Origin: Paralithodes platypus
Taxonomy: Eukaryota; Arthropoda; Malacostraca; Decapoda; Lithodidae
DNA length: 64,000 nt
Direction of reading: 5' to 3'
NCBI GenBank assembly: GCA_032716605.1
Contig: CM064509.1
Location: forward strand, 43,893,632-43,957,631
In this document: positions 1 to 10,037 of the stretch, piece by piece
How positions within the stretch are numbered: the stretch's first letter is position 1
Layout of the letters: every line of letters starts with the position of its first letter
Program-made: the position numbers and the translations under genes
The notes under the pieces: generated by a model
Database searches by the model: none
The model's input: only the letters and a program-made list of their open reading frames with translations
What the model was told of the DNA's origin: nothing

Positions 1-91
1 TTTTGGAATGGGTTTTTCATGGTCTGGTTTCCGTGAGGTCTAACGCGTTCGCTATGGTGACCATTCCCTGAGGCCTATCGCGCTTCTCGAA
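1..91. mobile_element. End of a TTAA-type MITE, cut by window start
   Basis: The first 91 bases resemble, in reverse complement, the first ~90 bases of the MITE at 6670-7309, including the paired 'gaggcctatcgcg' blocks. The end abuts a TTAA at 92-95, as expected for a piggyBac-type target. The terminal bases read ttcgagaagcgcgata inwards, against cccggcaagcgcgata in the better copy, so this copy has decayed. The other end lies outside the window. Confidence 0.6.
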
Positions 92-95
92 TTAA

Positions 96-457
96 GGAAA
101 TACCTCTGGTCAAACTATTAATAGAGGCTAGGTGTTCCACCAAGGTCAGTGTAGCCCAAGTGTCTGGCACAGATCAGGAAGACCCTGAATAATGTATTTA
201 ATTTCCTTACACAAGGCACAAGACAAATATATCCTCAACTTTTGTTTTAGATCAATACAATACCAACATACGGTATATGGATGAATAGCAAACTTTTAGA
301 TCTTATATGTAAAAAGGGTTATATATAGAAATATACGGGAAGGGGAAACTCATATATTTGGCTACTTTCAGAACCTATCAAGACAGGTCAAAAGAAAAAT
401 AAGGAAAGAAAAAAATTAATTATGAAATCAAAGTAGCCAATGAATCCAAAAATAACC
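96..457. other. No gene seen; AT-rich intergenic DNA
   Basis: No credible coding sequence, RNA gene or clear repeat was recognised here. The stretch only leads into the LINE fragment that follows. Confidence 0.5.
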
Positions 458-942
458 CTAAATCATTTTACCAATTGTATAAATCCAAGTGCAGGTGCCT
501 CCCACTCTCTGCAAGGGAGGAGGTATACACTGAGAGAGTTCTGAAAAATACTGGTTGTTGTAATAGCGATAGAAGTTTGAACGAGATGCAACATTGCGGC
601 ATGTCAAAAGAGATTGTAGGGAACTAGTAGGAGGAGGCGAGTTAATGAGGCAAAATGCTTTTGATTTTACTCGTTCGAGAAGTGCGGTATGGGTGGAGCC
701 TCCCCACACATTCGAACAATACTCTATACAGGGGCGAATTGTGTCCCGATACAGAGCAAGAAGCTGTGCGGGGGTGAGGAACCCATGGAGACTGTTGAGC
801 ACACCTAACTTTTGGGAAGCTGTTTTAGCGAGAGTGGTAATATGATCTTGCCATGAAAGGTCTGATGAAAAAGATAATACACCTAGAATATTGAGAGAAG
901 ATGAAGGGTTGAGTTGTGTGTTGTTGAAGAATAGGTCAACAT
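458..942 (-). pseudogene. LINE reverse transcriptase fragment, C-terminal part (jockey/I-like)
   Basis: Minus-strand reading gives about 160 residues typical of the region after the catalytic core of non-LTR reverse transcriptases: an N-terminal LGV..S block, the TASQKLGVLNSLHGFLTP segment, then LYRDTIRPCIEYCSNVWGG and a C-terminal NFYRYYNNQYFSELS block. The catalytic FADD box and the endonuclease are absent, so this is a 5'-truncated relic. The SELSQCIPPPLQR ending resembles arthropod jockey/I-group elements; the clade is inference. Its upstream end (minus sense) runs into the inverted repeat at 864-999, so the initiating methionine is meaningless. Confidence 0.7.
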
Positions 943-999
943 CACACAACTCAACCCTTCATCTTCTCTCAACATTCTAGTTGTATTATCTTTTTCATC
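864..999. repeat. Long hairpin, 57-bp arms, made from LINE sequence
   Basis: Bases 864-920 and 943-999 are reverse complements over 57 bp with two visible mismatches, separated by 22 bp. The left arm is part of the LINE reading frame on the minus strand; the right arm repeats the same coding strand in the opposite direction. This is the geometry left by twin-primed LINE integration (5' inversion). Confidence 0.85.
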
Positions 1000-1108
1000 T
1001 TGCCTTTCAGATGAAATCATTATATAACCTTTATGTAGTTAATATTATAAATAAATTGTTTGAATAGTATACATCATGATTACTTCTTTCATTTACCAAT
1101 AGTGCAGC

Positions 1109-1112
<4 letters not shown>

Positions 1113-1143
<31 letters not shown>
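1113..1143. repeat. (GA)n microsatellite
   Basis: About 15 uninterrupted GA dinucleotides. Confidence 0.95.
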
Positions 1144-1146
<3 letters not shown>

Positions 1147-1284
1147 GGGATTTGGCTCCTCCCCGTGGGTGACGTCACTGTAGCACGCACCCTCTGATTG
1201 GTTCTTATTACTCTTGGTGCGATATCAGTTCAAAATTTCGAAATATGCTGCCCAGACGGCATATTTTCGAAGTATAAACTAGTA

Positions 1285-1548
1285 TATATCATAGGCTAAA
1301 TTAGGACCAATCACAGGCCGAGTCATAGGACTAACTTCAACCATACATATAACCCTGGACATTATAGCAATAAATCATAAAAATATAACTACCGAGAGAT
1401 AGGAAAATATTAGAATAATGCCTGTGGTACTTGAAAATATGCGATTAAATAATATCCATTATGTTGTACGATAGTAAGAGTTGAAGCATATCTGTCAACA
1501 GTGTCACAACCCCAACAAAACAATAATTCGGAATTCAGTTAATTCGCC
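1285..1548 (-). repeat. Dispersed repeat, inverted relative to 5412-5715
   Basis: The reverse complement matches 5412-5715 through several shared blocks (for example gcttcaactcttactat, ttttcctatctct, ggttatatgtatggttgaa). The copies are clearly diverged. I recognise no protein. The two copies face each other about 4 kb apart, so they may be arms of a larger composite or two independent insertions. Confidence 0.75.
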
Positions 1549-1558
1549 TTAATACTAT

Positions 1559-3367
1559 TTATCCTATTAAAGTAGATACCTATCACTACTTTAATATAAT
1601 ATAGCCATAAACAGTGCTGTTGCATAATATTTGAATATGAAATAGAATTTATCACTTTATGTTTATCTTGAACAATCATGGCAGAACCGAAACCTTCTCT
1701 AAGCAGAGAGAAGGTTTCGGTTCTACTGTTATGACTCATGAATTGTCGATTGCCCTCATTTGGATTAAATAATTATAATATTAATAATAAATTATTCCAG
1801 ACTCAAAAATATATTACGACTACACTTGAATAAGTAAATTTTACATTTACTTTAGTACATAATACTATTCACAATAAACACAGGCTAGATTAACTCTCCA
1901 AAAACGGGAGGTCATGTGTATATCACTGTAGTGCCAGGCGGCTATATTTACTGAAAATTACCTTCCATTCCATGCTCTTTTTCATGCATAAGCAAGAGCA
2001 TTACAATTAAACATCCGTGAAAGAACGATAAAAGCGCTTTCCAATGACACCTGAATCATCCTTGTACGACATCTGGTTATCTTGCAACGATCGTGCAACC
2101 GACGGGCAAAATCGGTAAATTATTGCCAATTTTCTGGTTTTTGGTGTATGAGAGAGAGCCTATGACTGAGAGAGGTGTGTGGCTGACTTCAGTGTATGCC
2201 GCGGGACCGTGGCAAGTGGGTGAAGCCCGTCTAGCGTCCCTCCAATGCTCGGTCTCTCTCTCATCGCTCATAATAGCCTCAAAATGGCGTCTGTCATATG
2301 ACGGGCACCATAGAGATGGCCAATTTTCTCTCCCGTCATATGATGGTCACCGTGAATTGAGGGTTAGGTACAAAATATTGTTACAGTTCTGTGTTCGAAG
2401 TTCACTGTATTGATTGATGGACTTTTTAGTAAGAGATAATTATATACATCATGATAGGTACGGAAAATAGGATTATTTGCAAAATACACCCCAATACAGA
2501 ATGATAATTCCCACAAGGGTCACCTACAAAAGCTTAGCTAACTTACTTCCAATAGGGTCCCTGTTTGAGGCAAGACTGAGCAGTCTACATGGGAGTTAGG
2601 CAACCACAGTACAAAGTCAAACTCCATCACATTGTAGATTTCCTGTACCATCTCAATAATATAGCTAAAATTATATATTATTTGGTGTCCTAACCCTAAG
2701 GCCACCAAATATTATTTGCAGCATGGGATAGGCCACCAAATATTAATCGCAACTGGGTTAGGCCACCAAATAGTATTCACGGCAGGATATAGGCCACCAA
2801 ATATTATTTGTAGCGTGGGTTTGGTCACCAAACATTATTCGCGGCATGGTATAGGCCACCAAATATTGTTCGCAGCATGGATTAGGCCACCAAACAATAT
2901 TCACGGCATGAGCTAGACCACCAAATATTATTCGTAGCATGGTTTAGGTCACCAAATATTATTCGTGGCATGGGGTAGGTCACCCTATAGTATTTCCTCC
3001 ACGTAAAAATAACTTATTATTTATTTACTAAATTATATATAATGAATCACTGTACTGAATTTGTTGTAGTAGGCTATATTTAGGATATGTATGTTTAGCT
3101 ATATAATTGAGATGGTACAGGAGGTCTACAATGTGGTGGAGTTTCACTTGTACTGTACAAATGAGGGCAATCGACAAGTATGAGTTATAACAGTAGAACT
3201 GAAATCTTCTCTGTGCACTACAATGCATAAAGAAGGTTTCGGTTCTGTCATGATATTTCAAGTTAAACAGATAATAATAAAATATATTTCTTATTCAAAT
3301 ATTATGTAACAGCACTGTTTATGGCTGTATTATATTAAAATAGTGATTGGTGTCTATTTTAATAGGA
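1559..3367. mobile_element. Foldback repeat element with internal minisatellite
   Basis: An outer arm pair (1559-1762 with 3158-3367) and an inner pair (2606-2666 with 3097-3157) are inverted repeats. On the right the two arms are contiguous; on the left they are separated by about 840 bp (1763-2605), so the left arm looks split by a later insertion that I cannot identify. The outer arms each hold a small hairpin built on gaaccgaaaccttctct. Between the inner arms lies a 31-bp minisatellite. No transposase is seen. A foldback-type or non-autonomous DNA transposon is the simplest reading; the superfamily is unknown. Confidence 0.65.
2700..2990. repeat. 31-bp minisatellite, about 9 copies
   Basis: The block ccaccaaatatt (or tcaccaaatatt) starts at 2702, 2733, 2763, 2794, 2825, 2856, 2887, 2918, 2949 and, degenerate, 2980: a 31-bp period with a single 30. 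Units differ from each other by several bases. Open frames through it are by-products of a period not divisible by three plus absence of stops. Confidence 0.9.
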
Positions 3368-3408
3368 TCTATCTATCTATCTATTGCCGGACGCCTTACT
3401 CCCCTTAA

Positions 3409-3881
3409 CCTAAGACGTGCGCATGGGGGGTATGAGACACCACACTCCTGTGCGCACGTATTTGAGCTGTTCCCATCACAAACATCGTTATTTTACCATA
3501 AATAGCAATAATACTTATCCATATGCGCCTATTATAGGTTGATTATAAAGGTATTAACCTGTTACAGCAATAAAACAAGTGGAAACAGCGTTTGGATGGT
3601 CAAAATTGGCGATACAGGCCGGAAGTTACATAATGTATGGCTGAGGCAACCTCCCTCCCCTCCTCTTGTCTGGAGAGACACTGTTACGCAATAGTCTCTC
3701 TCTCGCTCTTTCCCACGCTTGGTAACAGTGATGACAACGCCCTGCTACCAACTCGCTAATGTTAGCACAAAAATAGAACACAGAATAAGGGAATAACAGG
3801 GAAAATAGGTGATAACAGAAGGAGGGGAGGAAAGTGGGGAAGGAGGGGATGTGGAGAAGTGATATTTGGCATGGCCCAGGG

Positions 3882-3915
<34 letters not shown>

Positions 3916-4008
3916 GGTGTTTTACATGGATTTTTTAAGGCCCAGGATCTTAAGAGTCTTCCCGCAGTCGCCCGGGGAAACTCTTAGAGTCTTCCAGCAC
4001 TTGCCGGG
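3409..4008 (-). mobile_element. piggyBac-type MITE flanked by TTAA (600 bp)
   Basis: TTAA at 3405-3408 and 4009-4012 bound the element. The right end read inwards is cccggcaagtgctggaagac, nearly the same as the end of the piggyBac transposon at 44692; the left end is the weaker cctaagacgtgcg. The interior (purine-rich blocks at 3770-3860) is similar in reverse to 6780-6960 of another MITE. It contains a poly(A) run near 3887-3914 and no coding capacity. Mobilisation by the transposase encoded at 41744-44554 or a relative is inferred from the shared terminal ~65 bp. Confidence 0.8.
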
Positions 4009-4012
4009 TTAA

Positions 4013-4674
4013 TGGGGGTGGCCATACACAAAATGCCCCTAAGCGGACTTATCCCCTGTAAGAGGGACAACCCATGCCAGTTTACTGAAGGACTTACAGG
4101 ATTGACCACTCAATTTAGGGTCCGTCCGACTCCGAGGCCCTTTATGTATTCTTTTAGCACTATTTTTGTACAGTGGTGTGCGGCTAATCCATTCACTAAC
4201 CTGCTTCACCCTAAGGTGGCAGTACAGATTTGTATAAGGTTTACTCCCCTAAACAGGTTGCCGACCAAGGCTGACGAGTCCCATCCACCCGGATTTTTAT
4301 AAGGTTATCTCCCCTAGATGGGTTGCCAGCCAAGGCTAACCCATAAATGGCACCGTCCTCAAAAGAGTTTTTTCCTGGTGCACTGCGACCATCCTCAATA
4401 GATCCAGAGCATTCAAAAAAACTTTAAAACCTCCCAGTAGCACTCAAAAGAAAGCAATTTGTGATTAGGTGAGATCATTCCCCTCCATTACTTGCTACCA
4501 CTCCTACATGTATGTCCCGACCCCCCTCCGTTCCCCTCCTTTTCCTCCTTCCTCAATTATCAGCTATTTTTCCTCTTATTCCCCCTTTTATTGGGTAATT
4601 TTTGGCGCAAATTTCCCTCACACGGTCTTTTTAACACGGGCGAGGCAGCTAGAGATCCTTGCAACAGAGTATCT
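4013..4674. other. Non-coding; two diverged ~95-bp direct repeats and a MITE-like tract
   Basis: Around 4225-4330 the motif (t)ataaggtt-a-ctcccct then ggttgcc-accaaggct occurs twice, a diverged direct repeat. Bases 4440-4640 resemble 6780-6960, the interior of a TTAA MITE, so an eroded copy of that family probably lies here. Open frames over the pyrimidine-rich tract are not credible genes. Confidence 0.45.
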
Positions 4675-4682
4675 TCTAGTGC

Positions 4683-5105
4683 AGTGGTTCTTAAAGTTTT
4701 TCAGCCCCGATACCCCAAAGTTCAACTCCAAGTCAACCTGATACCCCCTCTCCAATATTAGCCTACTACTCCCGACTTTTAACTTTTAATTTCCTGTAAA
4801 AAAGAGAAAACAGGACGGCTATGAACAAATATGGACTCTTTTATTTTTATTTTCAGTAAATAAATTAATAAAGTATAATTCTTACACAAAATATTTCCTC
4901 ACTGACTGTTTCCTCCCACTCACTCACTCCCACTTGTAGTTGCCAGTTAGTCACTCCCTACTCGTAGTTGCCAGTTAGTCATAGTCACCATTCAGTGCAC
5001 AAAATAATTAATTCAATATTTTCCAGGATGCCTTTTTGGATACCCCCAAGAACCAGTTTCGATACCCCCTGGGGGTATTGAGGCACTACTTTAAGAACAC
5101 CTGTA
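4683..5105. mobile_element. hAT-like non-autonomous element
   Basis: The left end (cagtggttcttaaag) and the reverse complement of the right end (caggtgttcttaaag) are imperfect terminal inverted repeats, extended inwards by shared 'gatacccc' blocks. The 8-mer tctagtgc occurs just outside both ends (4675-4682 and 5106-5113), matching the 8-bp duplication of hAT transposons, although the exact end bases are ambiguous by two. There is no transposase. Confidence 0.65.
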
Positions 5106-5411
5106 TCTAGTGCAAGGCCTCAGTGTTGCTCTACAGCTCTGAGAGGGAGCATATACGCCACCCCGGCTCTCACCTCATGATACGACCTTGCGGCAATAAT
5201 ATGTTTTATTTAGCCCCCAAATGCTATTCCCACTTTTGTATTGCTCTTTAATGTTCACATGTTCATAATAAAAGCAAAATAGGCACATATGGATAAGTAA
5301 TAATTATATATATGGTACTATGACGGTTTTTGTCAGAATAAAACCAAATACCTTCGCTTGGCCTGGCCGGACGGTTTGAACTACCATAGCTTCGCAGTTT
5401 ACGATTATGGC
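5106..5411. other. No gene seen
   Basis: The segment at 5207-5290 resembles 7120-7200 of the TTAA MITE (caaatgct-ttcccactt and aataaaagca blocks). No credible coding sequence was found. Confidence 0.4.
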
Positions 5412-5702
5412 GAAAAAACTGAATTCCGAATGATTTTTTTTTTGGGTCGTGATACTGTTGCCAGATACGCTTCAACTCTTACTATTGTAAAACATAATGG
5501 ATTTTATATATTCGCATAATTTCATGTACCGAGGGCATTATTATAATATTTTCCTATCTCTTTGTATTTATATGTTTATGATGTAGTGCTACAATGTACA
5601 ATGTTGTCTGTCCGGGGTTATATGTATGGTTGAAATTAGTCCTGTGACTGGTAATAGTTCCCTAGAAGAAACTCGGCCTAGGATTAGTCCTAATTTAGCT
5701 TA

Positions 5703-5715
<13 letters not shown>
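5412..5715 (+). repeat. Dispersed repeat, partner of 1285-1548
   Basis: Inverted copy of 1285-1548, ending in a (TA)n tract at the position where the other copy reads tatatatcatagg. Microsatellite growth at the repeat edge is the main difference between the two. Confidence 0.75.

Positions 5716-5761
<46 letters not shown>
5704..5761. repeat. (TA)n microsatellite
   Basis: Nearly 60 bases of alternating TA; apparent ORFs across it (IYIYIY) are artefacts. Confidence 0.95.
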
Positions 5762-5765
<4 letters not shown>

Positions 5766-6227
5766 CATTTTTCTATATTTCAACTACTGTACCCTTTCTG
5801 GCATAGGGTGAGAGCCTGTACATTAAACCGTTCTACATTGAACGGAGAAGCCTGTGAGGTCTCATTCCAGTCTAGGGGATGAGATATGTGAAGCACTTTT
5901 TAGCTGCAACCGGCCCCTGCCATCTTGCTTTTGCAGGATGCATGGGGCTTAGTTGCTCACCCACGCCTTGAAGCATCCCCATCTCTGAAGCTGCCTAGCT
6001 CCAGTGCCTCACTGTCCCACCTCCTAGACTCGGACCTTCCCTCTCAGAACACCACCTAGTGAGCAATGAACTCACTAGGCATTGCACCCCTGTAGCATAT
6101 TTTGAATATGGGAATATTCATTCAGTGCTATTTAATCAGGGAACAATGAGGGTATATATTTGGCATTTCGGTGGGCTTTGTGGTAATGCATTGATACTAG
6201 GTATAGCACAAATTCCATCCCAATAAT
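5762..6227. other. No gene seen
   Basis: Mixed-composition DNA without a convincing frame. The part nearest 6227 may be the body of the SINE whose head is at 6228-6312. Confidence 0.4.
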
Positions 6228-6312
6228 ATCTTCCCATTGACATATCGAGATTTAAACCTGGGACCATTGGATTACCAGTCCAGTGGTAAGACCACTCCAC
6301 CACACCTCCCCT
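6228..6312 (-). mobile_element. tRNA-derived SINE head (tRNA-Thr-like)
   Basis: The minus strand shows a box A-like tggtggagtgg, an anticodon-arm-like ggactggtaatcc, and a box B-like ggtttaaatc at tRNA spacing. The acceptor arms do not pair and box B has T for the canonical C, so this is a tRNA-derived retroposon promoter, not a tRNA gene. The body and tail to the left are not delimited. Confidence 0.55.
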
Positions 6313-6326
6313 ATATATACTGTGTA

Positions 6327-6374
<48 letters not shown>

Positions 6375-6377
6375 TAC

Positions 6378-6408
<31 letters not shown>

Positions 6409-6432
6409 TATATATATATATATATATATAAT

Positions 6433-6463
<31 letters not shown>

Positions 6464-6490
6464 GTATATAAATATATATATATATATATA
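6313..6490. repeat. Interrupted (TA)n microsatellite
   Basis: About 175 bases of TA repeats with occasional interruptions. Confidence 0.95.
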
Positions 6491-6554
6491 CTACTAATAC
6501 ATCCTTGGGCGGCCTGGGGCACCGTATTTTCCATAGTAGGCATAGGAATAGAGT

Positions 6555-7710
6555 CAACACTGTACTTAATGCCATGCTTTATTTACTTACTCGATTCTCC
6601 TTTTTTCTGCAACACCTTTTTGGCTCACTACAGGAAGGCCATCATCAGGTAGTCAATCATGATCCTTAACCCGGCAAGCGCGATAGGCCTCACGGAAGGC
6701 TTCCTATAGGGAACGCGATAGGCCTCATGGAAGCAGGACCATAAAAAAAGCCTTCCATAAAAAAAAAGGGCCTATCAAAACAAAGGAATTTGTCTCTAGG
6801 TGAGATAATTCCCCTCCAGTACTCATCCATGTAAATCTCACCCACCCCCCTCCCCTCCTTCCCCACCTAATTCCCCCCTCCCTCCCCTCCTCAATTATCA
6901 CCTATTTTTCCTCTTATTATCATCATTTATCGGTTATTTTTCTCTCCCGCGATAATGTAGCACAAGTGGGTTGCATAAAAGATCGTTATGCAACACCCAG
7001 ACACCGGCACACACCGCCCCGCTCTTCTCAGTTGACTCCCAGACAGCGAGAGGGGAAGGCTGCCTGTCTCTCTCTCTCGCCTGAGATTATGACCGGGTGG
7101 CCAATATCTTCGTTTTTCACCACCCAAATGCTTTTCCCACTTATTTTAGCACTCTTGAAGGTTCATATATACATCATATATGTAAAATAAAAGCATACCG
7201 AAAACAAATAATGGTTTATATTGTAAATATAACGAATTCTGTCAGAATCCAGGGCTAGAAATGCACAAATAACTACCCTAGCACCTACGTCTATATCGCG
7301 CTTTTCAGGTTAAAAATGAAGACAAGTCTAAAATTAACTAAACGTAAAAGGACCTATTTATTATATTTAAAGAAAGCTAAAAATAAGAATTCAACTGGGT
7401 AAAGCACTCATAATCACTAAACAGAATATTCAAAGACAAATAATACAAAGCTTAATCAAAAACAGAAAACACTCACTGACAAAATATGAGAAAGAATAAG
7501 AAGGTCCACATCGGGTAACAACAAGTGGACAACTGAGGAAGGTAGAGCAAAAAATGTGAAAAGTGAATAAAATATCAAACTAAAATTTCTGAAATTCGTT
7601 CTATTGTTCTAAAATCTATATACTAATCAGCTACCTAAACACGAATGCTTCAAATGGTCCAACAATTGAACCATAGACTATCAATCTATATCGAGACAGA
7701 TTAAGAAGTA
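6555..7710 (-). repeat. Repeat X, copy 1 (split by a MITE)
   Basis: The reverse complement of 6570-6665 plus 7314-7699 matches 44697-45316. Copy 1 is interrupted by the TTAA MITE 6670-7309, but is uninterrupted at three other sites where copy 2 carries insertions: TTAA 6566-6569 (piggyBac 2 in copy 2), TTAA 7701-7704 (piggyBac 1) and about 7542-7546 (a SINE). No protein is encoded. It serves as the pre-insertion reference for those elements. Confidence 0.85.
6670..7309 (+). mobile_element. piggyBac-type MITE flanked by TTAA (640 bp)
   Basis: TTAA at 6666-6669 and 7310-7313. The left end is cccggcaagcgcgata; the right end read inwards is cctgaaaagcgcgata. The uninterrupted target is visible at 45217-45220 in the second copy of repeat X, so both borders are fixed to the base. 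The internal 'cgcgataggcctca' block occurs twice near the left end. It has no transposase and is a non-autonomous derivative. Confidence 0.93.
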
Positions 7711-7991
7711 CCTGTATTGGACATGTTAAGCTCGTGGTTTATTTTATGAATTTGCAATTTCTCGCCAATGAGTGCATCAGCGTGATTTCGAAATCAACCA
7801 ATTATTTCAAAATTACAAGTTGAAAACGGGTGATCTTGTTCCCTTGAATGATTTCTGATTGCGGAAAATTACATTTTGTGTAAGAATTTACCGGATCTAT
7901 GACTCTTTCCAATATACTCAAATATCCTAACTTTGAATGTAAGTCCAGTACATCCAATATACCTGGCCTGAAAGCCAGGACATGTGAACTT

Positions 7992-9777
7992 TGTTACGCT
8001 GGCCAGCTTGCCAGAATGTACTCGTAACTCGCTAGCGCTCGCCAGGGCAGTGAAATGGGCTATAATAATCGTAGAACGATGTTCTTTCTTTCATAGTGTT
8101 CATGTTGTCACAGACAGATCAGTGGTGGTCTTTATTCTTGTCTGTGACACTTGGAAGTATTTTATATCATTGATAGAGTATAAGATATGTTGTGTCAAGT
8201 TGTAGGGAGAAAGAGAGCGAGCAGCGAGGTGGTAATATGTGCGTGTGTATGTACGTGTGACTCCCTCGCTCGGGCGGAGGTTCCCACGCTCTTGATTGGC
8301 CGGCGGGCCTGACGCGTCATATGACGCCTGCTCTTCATGACATAGTCGTCTGTGATTGGAGGCCGCTGTTCTAGTAAGGTGGTGCGGGCTCCTGCCCTTG
8401 TGTCTCCTTCAGAGCTTGGCATGGTGTGCTTGGTCCTAGATGTCCCTTGCAATCTGTCCCCAATCTAACCCCCTGTACTACTGTTTCTCTCTCTGAACTT
8501 CTTCTTTTCCAATACTTCTCATCTTTATTCAATTACTTATCCCTTCTGGTTCTGCATACGACTTCCATAGTCGGCCAGTCGTATTACCAGCACCAGTTCT
8601 CCATATATGTTTTGCACTAGCTTTAGGGATTATTAGAGTCATAGTCACATGGTATCATAGTATTGGGGTACTTCTAATTATTGAGTTGTTCTTCCTACTA
8701 TTTAATGCTAGACAGTGGAGGGTATCTTTAGTCGTTGTCTGAGTTATGTATGTGGCAAGTCAGAGCCTGTACGACTTCGACGGAACTAGGTAGCCTGTAA
8801 CCCTTGTGCATATTTTTCCTTTGCGAGTGTAGCAGCATACTAGCGAAGGGCTTTTGGCTACTCTTGCTCGTATGCTCGCTACCTCATTTTGTTGACCTTT
8901 GTGGAGTGCCAGGGTAAGACCAGATGCTTGAGATCTGGACTTACCAAGAGAGCCTCCTAGTCACTTAACGTAACATAAGGGAAATCTGTTCAAGGGGAGA
9001 CAGTAGGCTACGAGCATGCTTGCACTCTGCCTAGGTTCCTTGTACCTTTTATGCCACTGCTAGACTTTATTAGTGAGAAAGACAGCATTGTGTTTATTAA
9101 CTTTAATTGTGTATGCTTTAGGAATTATTCACGCCTTATTTTAGCCTAGGTTGATGCATAGTGCACCCAGTTTGGCTGTTACGTTGGCTAAAGAAGTACT
9201 GTTTTGAGTGGCTGTTATTAGTGCTGTCACAGAGTTGTTGCACTCCCTTGTTTCATATATATGTATCCTACTTATTGGTGTATTTAAGATACACGCTTTG
9301 GTGTCCTGCCCCTGCATTATTTCTGTTCTATATTGACGAGCATCTCAGAGCATCAGACGTTTTCAGAAGATTCTTTATCTGATTGCTGTAGGACTAGACT
9401 TCCAGTGTTTTCATAGAGCATTGAAGAGTTTAGTGTTGAGTACAGACTCACACTAAAGTTAACGTAAGCATATACTCCTTTATTAAATCTTATGATAGTT
9501 TATTTAAGCATTGTTATTACTTGAGAGCATTTTAGTAACGTAAGTACTCCTGTTGTGAGTTGGAATGCCGTCACCGGAAAGCCTTTGTAGAAGTGCACTA
9601 AAACCCAGTTAATTGATACCCCATTATCCAGTAGATTAACTCTGGAGGGTTTAAGTGTTTTGTTCACCGGCGTAATAGTTCGAGGGTTTGGAATTAGCGT
9701 ACCGTTGTTGCAGATATAGCCTATCATCTAGTCCATTATTAAGTGCCCTTGTTTATTTCGTAGTGCCGGTCGTAACA
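7992..9777 (+). repeat. 5' LTR of element A (1786 bp)
   Basis: Begins TGTTACGCTGG and ends GGTCGTAACA (TG...CA). It matches 17034-18318 with scattered substitutions, roughly 2% by eye. It contains the hairpin at 8913-8945. Open frames inside it recur in the other LTR copies but have no recognisable product. Confidence 0.95.
8913..8945 (+). promoter_or_regulatory. LTR hairpin, element A 5' LTR
   Basis: ggtaag-a-ccagat, a 7-base loop, then atctgg-a-cttacc: a 12-bp stem with one A/A mismatch. The same fold occurs in every LTR of the window with compensatory changes (see findings). Confidence 0.8.
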
Positions 9778-9779
9778 AA

Positions 9780-9792
9780 TGGCGACCTTAGA
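9780..9792 (+). promoter_or_regulatory. Primer-binding site of element A
   Basis: tggcgacc begins two bases after the LTR end. The same octamer sits at the same offset in elements B and C. It is complementary to a tRNA 3' end ...ggtcgcca; similar sites in insect 412/mdg1-type elements are attributed to tRNA-Arg, but I have not matched a tRNA. Confidence 0.7.
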
Positions 9793-10037
9793 CCAGTATA
9801 GAGTGAACTGAATATTGCAGTTTTTTTTTGGAGAATTCTTATTGCCATTTGGGGTTGAATTTATTTCTCGCAGTGTTGGCAGTGGACATTGTTTTGAGGA
9901 TATATAGAACTTGTTGGAGTTATTGGTGACCTAGTATTACACTCAAGAACATCTTCGAATATTTTTGGTGAATAAAGCTATGCGAGAGTTTGGCTATATT
10001 TTTCTTGACTTGAGATTTTTTGTTGTTGACTCCATCA

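Noticed and set aside
2700..2990. Regular repeats that could suggest a CRISPR array
   Set aside because: The 31-bp period leaves no unique spacers, the units are contiguous and diverged, there are no cas genes, and the context is animal DNA.
3366..3404. RTE LINE tail remnant
   Set aside because: (ATCT)n followed by attgccggacgcc resembles the RTE 3' end seen at 56867, but only about 20 bases match and no target duplication was found, so it is too short to call.
5626..6471. Open frames rich in Ile-Tyr
   Set aside because: They are translations of (TA)n microsatellite.
9161..9382. A 73-codon frame present in both LTRs of A (also 17689-17922) and, reversed, in D
   Set aside because: It is repeated because the LTR is repeated; indels between copies alter its N-terminus, and no domain is recognisable.
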